Origin: DATATV01 sp036268615
GTDB taxonomy: Bacteria > Actinomycetota > Actinomycetes > Mycobacteriales > Pseudonocardiaceae
Direction of reading: 5' to 3'
Assembly: GCA_036268615.1 (NCBI GenBank)
Contig: DATATV010000039.1
Span: 1 to 64,000, forward strand
Length of the DNA: 64,000 bases
Part shown: positions 33,400-41,432 of the stretch, one piece after another
Position numbering within the stretch: position 1 is the stretch's first letter
How the letters are laid out: each line of letters opens with the position of its first letter
Notes under the pieces: generated by a model
What the model saw: only the letters and a program-made list of their open reading frames with translations
Databases searched by the model: none
Told to the model about the DNA's origin: nothing
Made by a program: the position numbers and the translations under genes

Positions 33400-35472
33400 G
33401 TGGCGCTCGCCCTGTATCGCAAGTATCGTCCGGCGACCTTTGCCGAGGTGGTCGGACAGGAGCACGTCACCGAACCGCTGCGGATCGCGCTGTCGGCCAA
33501 GCGGATCAACCACGCCTACCTCTTCTCCGGCCCGCGCGGCTGTGGCAAGACCTCCAGTGCGCGCATCCTGGCCCGATCGCTCAACTGTGTGAACGGGCCC
33601 ACGCCCGACCCGTGCGGCGTGTGCAACTCCTGCGTCGGGCTGGCCCCGGAGGGCCCCGGCAGCGTCGATGTCGTCGAACTCGACGCGGCCAGCCACGGTG
33701 GTGTCGACGACGCCCGTGAGCTGCGGGACAAGGCGTTCTACGCGCCGGCCGAGTCGCGCTACCGGGTGTTCATCATCGACGAGGCGCACATGGTCACCAC
33801 GCAGGGTTTCAACGCCCTGCTCAAGATCGTCGAGGAGCCGCCGGAGCACCTCGTCTTCATCTTCGCCACCACCGAACCGGACAAGGTGCTGGCCACCATC
33901 CGGTCGCGGACCCACCACTACCCGTTCCGGCTCATCCCGCCCGGCGCCATGCGGGCCCTGCTGGAGCGCAACTGCGAAGCCGAGGGTGTGCAGGTCGAGC
34001 CCGCGGTCTATCCGCTGGTGATCCGGGCCGGTGGCGGCTCGGCCCGGGACACCCAGTCGGTGCTCGACCAGCTGTTGGCCGGCGCGGGCCCGGGCGGGGT
34101 CACCTACGACCGGGCGGTCGCGCTACTCGGTGTCACCGATGTCGGGCTCATCGACGACATCGTGGACGGGTTCGCCGCCGGCGACGGGCCGGCCGTGTTC
34201 GGCACCGTCGACCGACTGGTCGAGGCCGGCCACGATCCCCGCAGGTTCGCCACCGACCTGCTGGAGCGGCTGCGGGACCTGGTGTTGCTCTGCGCGGTGC
34301 CCGACGCCGCCGACCGTGGCCTGGTCAACGCGCCGGAGGACGAACTGAGCCGGATGCGCGCGCAGGCCGACCGGCTCGGGCCGGCCACGTTGACCCGCTA
34401 CGCGGAGATCCTGCACGCCGGGCTGATCGAGATGCGCGGTGCCACCGCGCCCCGACTGCTGGTCGAACTGCTCTGCGCGCGGATGCTGCTGCCGGCAGCC
34501 GCGGCGACGGATGCCGCGGTGCTGCAACGGCTGGAGGGCCTGGAGCGCCGGGTCACCCTGGCGCCCGGTTCACCGGCACCCACCCCCGCCGCGGTGTCTG
34601 CCGGCGAACCTCCCCAGTCCACTTCGGACGGTCAGCGACCGGCTTTCCAACGGCCCTCCCGGCAGCCCGCCGGGGCGCCCGCTCCGACACCGGCACCCGA
34701 ACCGGTGGCCCTGCCGCAGGTCACCGTGCCGACGCCGCAACCGGCAGCACAGGAACCGGCCGCACCCGAGCCGGCCACCCCCGAACCGGCGGCTGCTCAG
34801 TCGGTGCCCGCCGAGCCTGCCGTCGCGGTCGCGCCCGGCGCGGTGGACAGCACCGCGGTCCGGCAGATCTGGCCGGAACTGGTCAGCCAGGTCGGCCAGC
34901 GCAGCAAACCGACGTTCGCGCTGCTGCAGAACGCGACGGTCAAAGCGGTCGAGGGCAACACGCTGGTGCTGGCCATGCCCACCCCGGGCCTGGCCCGCCA
35001 ACTCGGCCAGGAGTCCCGGGCCGATGTCATCCGCGGTGTCCTGCACGACCTGCTCAGCGGCGACTGGCAGGTGCGCTGCGTGCACGGCGACGGCGGCGCG
35101 CCCCCGGACGGTCCCGGCGCGGCCCGCCGCCCGGCCGCCCGGCCGGCCCGACCCACGGCCGAGGCGCCCACCCGGCCCTCCCAATCGCAGCGCCCTACCG
35201 AGATCACGCCCCCGCCGGCCCCCCGGGTCGCCGCGCGCGAGGCCGACGTGCCGCCCCCGCCGGAACCGCCGGACGAGGACGAACCGCCGCCTGACCCGAT
35301 CGAGTCGGACGGGCCGCCGATGCGCCGCGCGTCGATCGCCCCGCCGGCTGCGGTAACCCCGTTGGCCGAACCGGTCGGGGGAGCCGCGCCGGCGGCGTCG
35401 ACAGAACTGCCGCTGGACGCGGTCAAGATCGACCTGTTGACCAAGCAACTCGGCGCCCGCCGGCTGGGCTGA
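33400..35472 (+). CDS. dnaX: DNA polymerase III subunits gamma and tau
   Basis: 690 residues from a GTG. The AAA+ module has Walker A GPRGCGKTSSARILA, a zinc site (CGVCNSC and upstream Cys), Walker B FIIDEAHMVT and the sensor FIFATTEPDKVLATIRSRT. The clamp-loader collar runs to about residue 370. The C-terminal 320 residues contain long Pro/Ala/Glu-rich linkers and a small folded tau-like region around IWPELVSQVGQRSKPTFALL. No slippery programmed-frameshift site was recognised. It heads the dnaX-ybaB-recR cluster. Confidence 0.96.
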   Translation: MALALYRKYRPATFAEVVGQEHVTEPLRIALSAKRINHAYLFSGPRGCGKTSSARILARSLNCVNGPTPDPCGVCNSCVGLAPEGPGSVDVVELDAASHGGVDDARELRDKAFYAPAESRYRVFIIDEAHMVTTQGFNALLKIVEEPPEHLVFIFATTEPDKVLATIRSRTHHYPFRLIPPGAMRALLERNCEAEGVQVEPAVYPLVIRAGGGSARDTQSVLDQLLAGAGPGGVTYDRAVALLGVTDVGLIDDIVDGFAAGDGPAVFGTVDRLVEAGHDPRRFATDLLERLRDLVLLCAVPDAADRGLVNAPEDELSRMRAQADRLGPATLTRYAEILHAGLIEMRGATAPRLLVELLCARMLLPAAAATDAAVLQRLEGLERRVTLAPGSPAPTPAAVSAGEPPQSTSDGQRPAFQRPSRQPAGAPAPTPAPEPVALPQVTVPTPQPAAQEPAAPEPATPEPAAAQSVPAEPAVAVAPGAVDSTAVRQIWPELVSQVGQRSKPTFALLQNATVKAVEGNTLVLAMPTPGLARQLGQESRADVIRGVLHDLLSGDWQVRCVHGDGGAPPDGPGAARRPAARPARPTAEAPTRPSQSQRPTEITPPPAPRVAAREADVPPPPEPPDEDEPPPDPIESDGPPMRRASIAPPAAVTPLAEPVGGAAPAASTELPLDAVKIDLLTKQLGARRLG

Positions 35473-35478
35473 CGCTCC

Positions 35479-36354
35479 TCAGCCCGGCAGGTAGCTGACG
35501 ATCCCGGCGGTGATCGCGTCCGCGATCCGCTGCCGGCCGGCCGCGCTGGACAGTACGGCGGCGTCGCCCGCGTCCCGCATGTTGCCGCACTCGATCAGCA
35601 CGGTCGGGCGGTCGGACAGGTTCAGACCGCCCAGGTCGGGTCGGCCGAACAAACCCTGCTTGCCGATGTAGTTGGCCAGGCTGAAGCCGGCGGCCTGCAT
35701 GCTGGCCCGCAGCCGGGTGGCCAGGCTGATGCTCGGCGGGCCCTGGCTCGCGTTGAGCGCGGGTGCGGAGTATTCGACGTGGAAACCGTGCGCGCCCGCG
35801 CTGTCCGAGCCGTCGGCGTGGATGGAGACCACCGCGGCGGCCTGCGCGTCGTTGCCGATCGCGGCGCGCTGGTTGACGCACGGGCCGACGCCGGTGTCGT
35901 TGGGGCGGGTCAGGATGACCTTGTAGCCGTCGGCGACGAGCTCGGCCTGCACCCGGTTGGCCACGTCCCAGTTGAACGCGTGCTCGGGATAGCCGGCGTT
36001 GGTCGAGGTACCGGTGGTGTTGCACGCCTTGCTCTGGCCGCGACCGGCCGGCACCAGCGCGTTGATCTCCGCAGTGTGGGTCGCGTTGCCGCCGTTGTGA
36101 CCCGGGTCGAGCACGACGACCTGGCCGTGACCGGGCGTCGTCGTGCTGCTCGTGCTGGGCGTGGCCGTGGTGGGCGTCGTCGGCGGCGTGGTCGTGACGA
36201 GTGGCGGCAGGGCAGCGGCGCTTGTGCTGGTCACCGTGGCGGCTGTGCTGCTGAGGGCGGCCGTGGCGGAACCGGTGGTGCCGCTGCCGCATCCGGCCAG
36301 GCAGACCGTGGCGGCGGTCAGGGCTACCAGGGCCAGACGTGCTCTGCTCGACAC
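35479..36354 (-). CDS. N-acetylmuramoyl-L-alanine amidase, lipoprotein
   Basis: 291 residues. A lipoprotein signal ends in the lipobox LAGC, and a Ser/Thr-rich linker leads to an Amidase_3 domain. Zinc ligands are the His in VLDPGHNGG, a Glu in the PEHAFNW region and the His in VVSIHADGSD; LIECGNMRD carries the catalytic glutamate. It should cleave the lactyl-peptide amide bond of peptidoglycan outside the membrane. It is convergent with dnaX, with only 6 bp between the stops, and inserted in the usually contiguous dnaX-ybaB pair. Confidence 0.92.
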   Translation of the reverse strand: MSSRARLALVALTAATVCLAGCGSGTTGSATAALSSTAATVTSTSAAALPPLVTTTPPTTPTTATPSTSSTTTPGHGQVVVLDPGHNGGNATHTAEINALVPAGRGQSKACNTTGTSTNAGYPEHAFNWDVANRVQAELVADGYKVILTRPNDTGVGPCVNQRAAIGNDAQAAAVVSIHADGSDSAGAHGFHVEYSAPALNASQGPPSISLATRLRASMQAAGFSLANYIGKQGLFGRPDLGGLNLSDRPTVLIECGNMRDAGDAAVLSSAAGRQRIADAITAGIVSYLPG

Positions 36355-36435
36355 GGGTGCGCACGGTAGCAGCGCGGTCGGTGGCAGGCACGCCGTAAGC
36401 TGGTTTCAGGTCACGACAAGAGGAGAGGAGCTGCG

Positions 36436-36792
36436 GTGCAGCCCGGTGGAATGCCTGACATGCAGCAGATCCTGCAGCAGGCGCAGCAGATGCAGCAGCA
36501 GCTCATGTCCGCGCAGCAGGAACTGGCGGAGGCCGAGGTGACCGGCAGCGCCGGTGGTGGCCTGGTCACCGCCGTGGTCTCCGGTGGCGGCGAGCTGAAG
36601 AGCCTGACCATCGACCCGAAGGTGGTCGACCCGGAGGACACCGAGACGCTGGCCGACCTGGTGGTCGCCGCGGTCCGGGACGGCAACAGCAAGGCGCAGA
36701 ACCTGGCCGCGCAGAAGATGGGACCGCTGGCTGGTGGGCTGGGTGGCGGCCTTGGCGGTGGCCTCGGCGAGCTCGGGCTGCCCGGCTTCTAG
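36436..36792 (+). CDS. ybaB: YbaB/EbfC family nucleoid-associated protein
   Basis: 118 residues from a GTG. The Gln-rich N-terminal helix (MQQILQQAQQMQQQLMSAQQ) and the VTGSAGGGLVTAVVSGGGELKSLTIDP core are diagnostic. It binds DNA as a dimer. The Gly-rich tail is longer than in E. coli. Located 11 bp before recR, as in most bacteria. Confidence 0.95.
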   Translation: MQPGGMPDMQQILQQAQQMQQQLMSAQQELAEAEVTGSAGGGLVTAVVSGGGELKSLTIDPKVVDPEDTETLADLVVAAVRDGNSKAQNLAAQKMGPLAGGLGGGLGGGLGELGLPGF

Positions 36793-36803
36793 GACACACG
36801 ACC

Positions 36804-37415
36804 GTGTACGAGGGCCCGGTACAGGACCTGATCGACGAACTCGGCCGGCTGCCCGGCGTCGGTCCGAAGAGTGCGCAGCGTATCGCCTTCCACCTGCTCG
36901 CCGCCGACGCGGCGGACATCTCCCGGTTGCAGGACGCCCTGCAGCGGGTCAAGGAAGGCGTGGTGTTCTGCGAGATCTGCGGCAACGTCTCGGCGGACAC
37001 CCGCTGTCGGATCTGCGCCGACCAGCGCCGTGACCTGACCGTGGTGTGCGTGGTCGAGGAACCCAAGGACGTGGTGGCCGTCGAGCGCACCCGCGAGTTC
37101 AAGGGGCGCTACCACGTGCTCGGCGGCGCGCTGGACCCGTTGTCCGGCGTCGGTCCCGACCAGCTGCGCATCCGTGAGCTGCTGACCCGGATCGGCTCGT
37201 CCACCGAGGACGGCACGCAGATCAGCGAGCTGATCATCGCCACCGACCCGAACACCGAGGGCGAGGCGACCGCGACCTATCTGGTCCGGATGCTGCGCGA
37301 CTTCCCCGGCCTGACGGTGACCCGACTGGCCTCCGGCCTGCCGATGGGCGGGGACCTGGAGTTCGCCGACGAGTTGACGCTGGGTAGAGCACTGTCCGGC
37401 CGACGCACGATCTGA
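36804..37415 (+). CDS. recR: Recombination protein RecR
   Basis: 203 residues. The HhH region LGRLPGVGPKSAQRIAFHLL is followed by the C4 zinc finger CEICGNVSADTRCRIC. The Toprim domain contains VVEEPKDVVAVE and YHVLGGALDPLSGVGPDQLRI, ending LTLGRALSGRRTI. It acts with RecO/RecF in RecA loading at gaps. It is followed by a strong hairpin. Confidence 0.96.
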   Translation: MYEGPVQDLIDELGRLPGVGPKSAQRIAFHLLAADAADISRLQDALQRVKEGVVFCEICGNVSADTRCRICADQRRDLTVVCVVEEPKDVVAVERTREFKGRYHVLGGALDPLSGVGPDQLRIRELLTRIGSSTEDGTQISELIIATDPNTEGEATATYLVRMLRDFPGLTVTRLASGLPMGGDLEFADELTLGRALSGRRTI

Positions 37416-37419
37416 CCCC

Positions 37420-37458
37420 CCGGTGTTTCACACTTTGGGTAGAAGTGTGAAACACCGG
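37420..37458 (+). terminator. Terminator hairpin after recR
   Basis: A perfect 16-bp stem, CCGGTGTTTCACACTT / AAGTGTGAAACACCGG, with the 7-nt loop TGGGTAG. It starts 5 bp after the recR stop. There is no long U tract, as is usual in actinobacteria. Confidence 0.75.
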
Positions 37459-37497
37459 ATGGGGTACCCCACCGTTCAAAATTCACTCGAATGGTGG

Positions 37498-37956
37498 ATG
37501 ATCGGAGCTATGGCCGAGGGGCGAGACCTCAGCACCTGTCGACTGTTCACCGGGTACCTGCCCGGCTATCGAACGTGCACGACGCAGGTCGAACTGGGCG
37601 CGTCGCACCGTCGACTGTGGGTGCACCTCGCGTCGGTGACGCGCTTCTCGGTCGCGCTGGTCGCGGACGCGGTCGACGTGCTGACCACCACCCTGGAGGA
37701 CGACGGGGTCTGTGCCGTGCCGTGCTGGCACGAACAGCGTGGCCAATTCCTGCTGGGCGTGCACCCGCACGCCGAACCCGGCGTGGTGCCGTACTCCGAG
37801 CGGGAGTTCGCCGCGCAGCTGACCGGTGGCCCGATGGGTGTCTACCTGCACCTCGGGCCGACGGAGTCGGAGCGGGTCGAGATCGCGTTCACCCGCGCGG
37901 TCACCGACAGTCTGGTCGAACACTTACGGAGCTGTCGGTATGCCATGCGTGGCTAG
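37498..37956 (+). CDS. Hypothetical protein
   Basis: 152 residues if the first ATG at 37498 is used; the ATG at 37510 (MAEGRDLSTCRLF) is an alternative, and neither has an ideal ribosome site. The protein is soluble, with beta-rich motifs VELGASHRRLWVHLASVTRFSV and LGPTESERVEIAFTRAVTD. I do not recognise the family. It precedes the EspG-like gene by 119 bp on the same strand, so a functional link is possible but unproven. Confidence 0.6.
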   Translation: MIGAMAEGRDLSTCRLFTGYLPGYRTCTTQVELGASHRRLWVHLASVTRFSVALVADAVDVLTTTLEDDGVCAVPCWHEQRGQFLLGVHPHAEPGVVPYSEREFAAQLTGGPMGVYLHLGPTESERVEIAFTRAVTDSLVEHLRSCRYAMRG

Positions 37957-38075
37957 CCGGAAATGAATCTGTCACCCGATCGTGTGACAAGGCTTTTGGG
38001 TCTTCCTCGATTAGCACAATAGGATTAACCTCCATCACGGCGTGCACAGGGACGAACACCAGGGGTGGTCTACTC

Positions 38076-38882
38076 GTGGCTGATACCGGTTTGAGCGCGG
38101 TGCGCATCGAACTGGACCGTGCGGAACTCGGCTTTGTCTGGCAGCGATCCAGTCTGCCCACACTGCCGGCCGCGCTGAGCGCACTCACGGTGCGTGATCA
38201 TGGCTGGCCCGCGGCCACCGGTCCGGCGGGCCGGTTGCGGTCGCGCGGGCTGCTCGGCCCGCGCGGCGAACTGAACCCTGAGCTTCGTCAGGTGCTCGGC
38301 GTGCTCACCAGTTCGCCGTTCGAACTGGAGCTGCGCCATACCGACGGTCACTGCCACGGTGTGCGCGCCGCGGCCACCGTGCGCGGCGGAGTCGTGGTGA
38401 TCGGGATGGTCAGTGGCGACCGGGTGGTGCTGCGCCGGCTGCCCGGCACCTGGGCCGAGGACGCCACCGGTGCCGCCCTGGTCGGCCTGCTGCCCAGGAC
38501 CCGGCCGGCCAACGGGGTCGCGGTGAGCCTGCCCGCGGCCGAGGTGGACCGGGCGATGCTGGCCTCGATGGAGCGCGGGCAGGACGTCGACGAAGGTCTC
38601 GTCGAGGGGCTGACCGCCCGCGGTGTCGCCCCGGTTGACGCGGCCATGTTCGCCGGACTGACCAGCAGCAAACGCTTGCGCAGCGCCATGTTCGGGGTGA
38701 CCGTCCGGGACCGGCACGGTGTGCGGCACCGGTCCAACCGCACCTTCACGGTGCTGGACACCGACCGCGGCCGGGCCCTCACCTGCACGCACGGTGACTA
38801 TCTGATGGCCACGCCCGCCGACGACCGGACGCTCACCAAGGCGCTGGCCGAACTGCGCGCGAGCGAACTCGCCCGCGGCTGA
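38076..38882 (+). CDS. EspG family ESX secretion-associated protein
   Basis: 268 residues from a GTG with GGGGTGG 7 nt upstream. LDRAELGFVWQRSSLPTLPAAL, LGPRGELNPELRQVLGVLTSS and GVTVRDRHGVRHRSNRTFTVLDTDRGR are the EspG pattern. EspG proteins are cytosolic chaperones for PE/PPE-type substrates of type VII secretion. No ESX apparatus, WXG100 or PPE gene is in this window, so it is an isolated copy, as in several Pseudonocardiales. Confidence 0.85.
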   Translation: MADTGLSAVRIELDRAELGFVWQRSSLPTLPAALSALTVRDHGWPAATGPAGRLRSRGLLGPRGELNPELRQVLGVLTSSPFELELRHTDGHCHGVRAAATVRGGVVVIGMVSGDRVVLRRLPGTWAEDATGAALVGLLPRTRPANGVAVSLPAAEVDRAMLASMERGQDVDEGLVEGLTARGVAPVDAAMFAGLTSSKRLRSAMFGVTVRDRHGVRHRSNRTFTVLDTDRGRALTCTHGDYLMATPADDRTLTKALAELRASELARG

Positions 38883-39059
38883 CGCTGACCCTCTGCCACC
38901 TGCGGTTTAACCCTCCGTGGTCTCGGGTATTTCCCTCTGTAGAAAATGACCGATTTCGCCGACACCGGATTTCGGGGTGCGGCGTCGCGGTACGACGTGT
39001 CGTCCCGAAGGAAAACGCCACGTCGAATGGGAAACCGAACAGGCGAGAGGTGATCGACG

Positions 39060-39968
39060 ATGGCCACGGCCACCAGTTACGCCCGAGGCGGTCATCTACG
39101 AGCCGCCGGCTGGCGGGTGCCGCGCAGCAGGGGCGCGCTCAGCGGTGTGCTTTTGGTATTGCTCGGCATTTGGGGCGGGTTGATTCCGTTTGTCGGGCCG
39201 CATTTTGGTTATTCGTACACGCCCGAAGTTACCTGGACAATGACGTGGGGCCGGTTGTGGCTCGAGGTCGTACCCGCGGCCGCCGTGGTGCTCGGTGGAC
39301 TGACGACGCTGGGCAGCACGAACCGCGCCGCCGCCCTGTGGGGTAGCTGGCTGGCCGCCCTGGGTGGCGCGTGGTTCCTGGTCGGTCCGTCGATCAGCCA
39401 GCTCTGGTCGCACGGGGTGTCGCAGGCCGGCACGCCGACCGGTGCGACCACGGTCAGCCGGGTCGCGCAGGAGATCGGCTTCTTCTACGGCCTCGGTGTG
39501 GTCGTGCTGTTCCTCGCCGCGAGCGCGCTGGGCCGGCTGAGCGTGGTCGGCATCCGGGACGCGAACGCGGCGATCGCCCGGCAGGAGGCCGAGGAGGCTG
39601 CCGCCGAGGAGGCCGCCGCGCAGCAGCGCGCGGTCGTCGAGCAGCAGCAGGCCGAGGAGGCCCGACTGGCGGAGACCCGGGAGGCCGAGGACGCCAAGCA
39701 GGCCGAGCAGACGCAGCGGATGAGGTCGGCCGAGCAGGCTCGGCTGGCCGCGTCGGAGGCGACCGCCGAGCGGACCGCGGCCAAGCAGGCGGCGGAGCAG
39801 CCGACCGGTCGACACGCGGACACCACCGCGACCGAGGCCGACGAGCCCGGCGGGACTCGGGGTTCGCTGCGGTCCAAACTGCCGACGCAGTTCGGTCGGC
39901 GGAAGAGCGCGACTCGCGAGGAGTCCGCCGAGTTGGCGGCTTCGTCGGGCGCTGACGACACCAAGTAA
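39060..39968 (+). CDS. Membrane protein with long Ala/Glu/Gln coiled-coil tail
   Basis: 302 residues. Four hydrophobic segments lie in the first 165 residues: LSGVLLVLLGIWGGLIPFVG, LWLEVVPAAAVVLGGLTTL, LWGSWLAALGGAWFLVGPSI and EIGFFYGLGVVVLFLAASAL. A highly charged heptad-like region of about 85 residues (RQEAEEAAAEEAAAQQ, EEARLAETREAEDAKQAEQ) and a disordered basic tail follow. GAGGTGATCG precedes the ATG. It looks like a cell-envelope scaffold; no function is known to me. Confidence 0.75.
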   Translation: MATATSYARGGHLRAAGWRVPRSRGALSGVLLVLLGIWGGLIPFVGPHFGYSYTPEVTWTMTWGRLWLEVVPAAAVVLGGLTTLGSTNRAAALWGSWLAALGGAWFLVGPSISQLWSHGVSQAGTPTGATTVSRVAQEIGFFYGLGVVVLFLAASALGRLSVVGIRDANAAIARQEAEEAAAEEAAAQQRAVVEQQQAEEARLAETREAEDAKQAEQTQRMRSAEQARLAASEATAERTAAKQAAEQPTGRHADTTATEADEPGGTRGSLRSKLPTQFGRRKSATREESAELAASSGADDTK

Positions 39969-40151
39969 TCTCTTTTGTTCGCTCGTGTTCGCTCGCTCGT
40001 GTTTGTGCGTGTCCAAGGACGCGGTCGCCCCGGTCGGGTGGCCGCGTCCTGCTGTGTGGCCACAGCGTGCTCCTGGTGGGTTCGGTTGGCCGGCCGTTCG
40101 ATAGCACGTCCGGGCTCGTCTCCGCTGGTGGTCACTCCGCAGAACCGGGGT

Positions 40152-40262
40152 TTGTGCACATTCGACCCGGTTGTCCACAGGTGAGTGGTTTCCGCCCCGA
40201 AACCGCCAACGCGGCCGATAGACTGGCCAGGGGCCGCCCCCCAGGGAGGGTGGGGGCTGTCC
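40152..40262 (-). repeat. Interspersed element copy B with two DnaA-box-like nonamers
   Basis: In minus orientation the core reads GGACAGCCCCCACCCTCCC and continues to GCCAGTCTATCGG. A 35-nt gap leads to TGTGGACAA (complement of 40171-40179) and TGTGCACAA (complement of 40152-40160), with starts 19 bp apart. Core, gap and spacing equal those of copy A. Confidence 0.8.
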
Positions 40263-40429
40263 GGCGGCGGATTTTGCTGGCGCGTTGGGTTGTTCTGTTC
40301 GGCGGAGCCGGTCCGGTCGAGGGCTGTCGCGGGGCGGAACTGCGTTGCTGGTGCGGAACGTGTTGCTGGTGCGGGGCGTTGGCGGTTCGGATGGTTCGCC
40401 AGTGGGGTGTGGCTCACCGGGTGGTGCGT

Positions 40430-40494
40430 CTTGCTTGGTAGGACACTGCGCTTGGTAGGGGCACTGCGCTGGATAGGAAACCGCGCTCGGTAGC
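40430..40494 (+). repeat. Four-unit 16-18 nt degenerate tandem repeat
   Basis: Units CTTGCTTGGTAGG, CTGCGCTTGGTAGG, CTGCGCTGGATAGG and CCGCGCTCGGTAGC begin at 40430, 40446, 40464 and 40481. It occupies the G/T-rich tail beyond element copy B. Confidence 0.55.
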
Positions 40495-40625
40495 ACGCCG
40501 CTCCTGACAGGGCGCTGTCCTCGGACAGGACATGCGCCGGGTGGGTGTTCTGCCGTGGTGGTGATGTTGTTACGGCGCGGTCCTCGGTTTCCCGGGGAGC
40601 GGGTCGGCCGATGAGGGGTGGGTTC

Positions 40626-41372
40626 GTGCACATCAACCAGTGGCTTGAGTCGATTCCGGCGCTGGCGGTGTATCTGCTGGTCGCGGGCGTGGTGCTGATC
40701 GAGAGCCTGGGCATTCCGTTTCCCGGCGAGATCGTGTTGGTGTCCGCCGCGCTGCTCACCTCGACGCACTCGCTGTCCGTCTCGCCACTGTGGATCGGCA
40801 TCGCGGGCAGCGCGGGCGCGATCGTCGGTGACTCGATCGGGTACGCGATCGGCCACAAGTGGGGCAAACCGCTGTTCGACTGGCTCGGCCGCAAGTTCCC
40901 CAGTCACTTCGGCCCGGCGCACGTCGCCTACGCCGAGAAGATCTTCAACCGGTGGGGCATGTTGGCCGTCTTCTTCGGCCGGTTCATCGCCCTGCTGCGC
41001 ATCTTCGCCGGCCCGCTCGCCGGCGCGCTGAAGATGCCCTACTTCCGCTTCCTCGGGGCCAACGCGCTCGGCGGCATCTGCTGGGCCGGCGGCCTCACCG
41101 CCGCCGTCTACTACCTCGGCGAGGTCGCCGACAAATGGTTCTCCCGGTTCTCCTACGTGGCCCTAGTGCTGGCGGTGATCGGTGGCCTGGTCATCGGCCT
41201 GATCATCAAGCGCAAGACGACGGCCGCCGCGGAGAAGCATCACGCGGAGTTGCAGGCCAAGGCCGCCGAGGCCGCCGGTTCGACGGACGAGAGCACGACT
41301 GTCGAACCGGACGCGCCGGTCGAGAAGACCGCCAGCACCGCCGCCGGTGAGGTCGGTTCGGAACTGCGCTGA
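40626..41372 (+). CDS. DedA family membrane protein
   Basis: 248 residues from the GTG at 40626 (GGGGTGGG upstream); an ATG at 40611 is also possible. The DedA signature ESLGIPFPGEIVLVSAALL is followed by GAIVGDSIGYAIGHKWG, VFFGRFIALLRIFAGPLAGALKMPYFRF and NALGGICWAGG. DedA proteins are probable lipid scramblases or undecaprenyl-phosphate carriers. The last ~50 residues are an Ala/Glu-rich cytosolic tail. A terminator follows. Confidence 0.92.
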   Translation: MHINQWLESIPALAVYLLVAGVVLIESLGIPFPGEIVLVSAALLTSTHSLSVSPLWIGIAGSAGAIVGDSIGYAIGHKWGKPLFDWLGRKFPSHFGPAHVAYAEKIFNRWGMLAVFFGRFIALLRIFAGPLAGALKMPYFRFLGANALGGICWAGGLTAAVYYLGEVADKWFSRFSYVALVLAVIGGLVIGLIIKRKTTAAAEKHHAELQAKAAEAAGSTDESTTVEPDAPVEKTASTAAGEVGSELR

Positions 41373-41379
41373 TCAGCGC

Positions 41380-41409
41380 CGGCCCGGCAGAGGAGAATCC
41401 GCCGGGCCG
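41380..41409. terminator. Bidirectional terminator between dedA-like gene and leuA
   Basis: A 9-bp stem CGGCCCGGC / GCCGGGCCG with a 12-nt loop between two convergent genes. Confidence 0.65.
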
Positions 41410-41432
41410 GGCCGGGAAAATCAGCCGGGGAA

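Larger units (their letters stand above)
39969..40625. other. 657-bp intergenic region with an interspersed element and tandem repeats
   Basis: No gene is supported. It holds one minus-oriented copy of the DnaA-box element (40152-40262). Beyond its core lies a long G/T-rich stretch containing short tandem repeats at 40430-40494. The layout mirrors the region at 8431-9154. Confidence 0.6.

Noticed and set aside
33400..35472. Programmed frameshift in dnaX producing a separate gamma subunit
   Set aside because: No A-rich slippery run or following stem was found, and high-GC actinobacteria generally make one long product.
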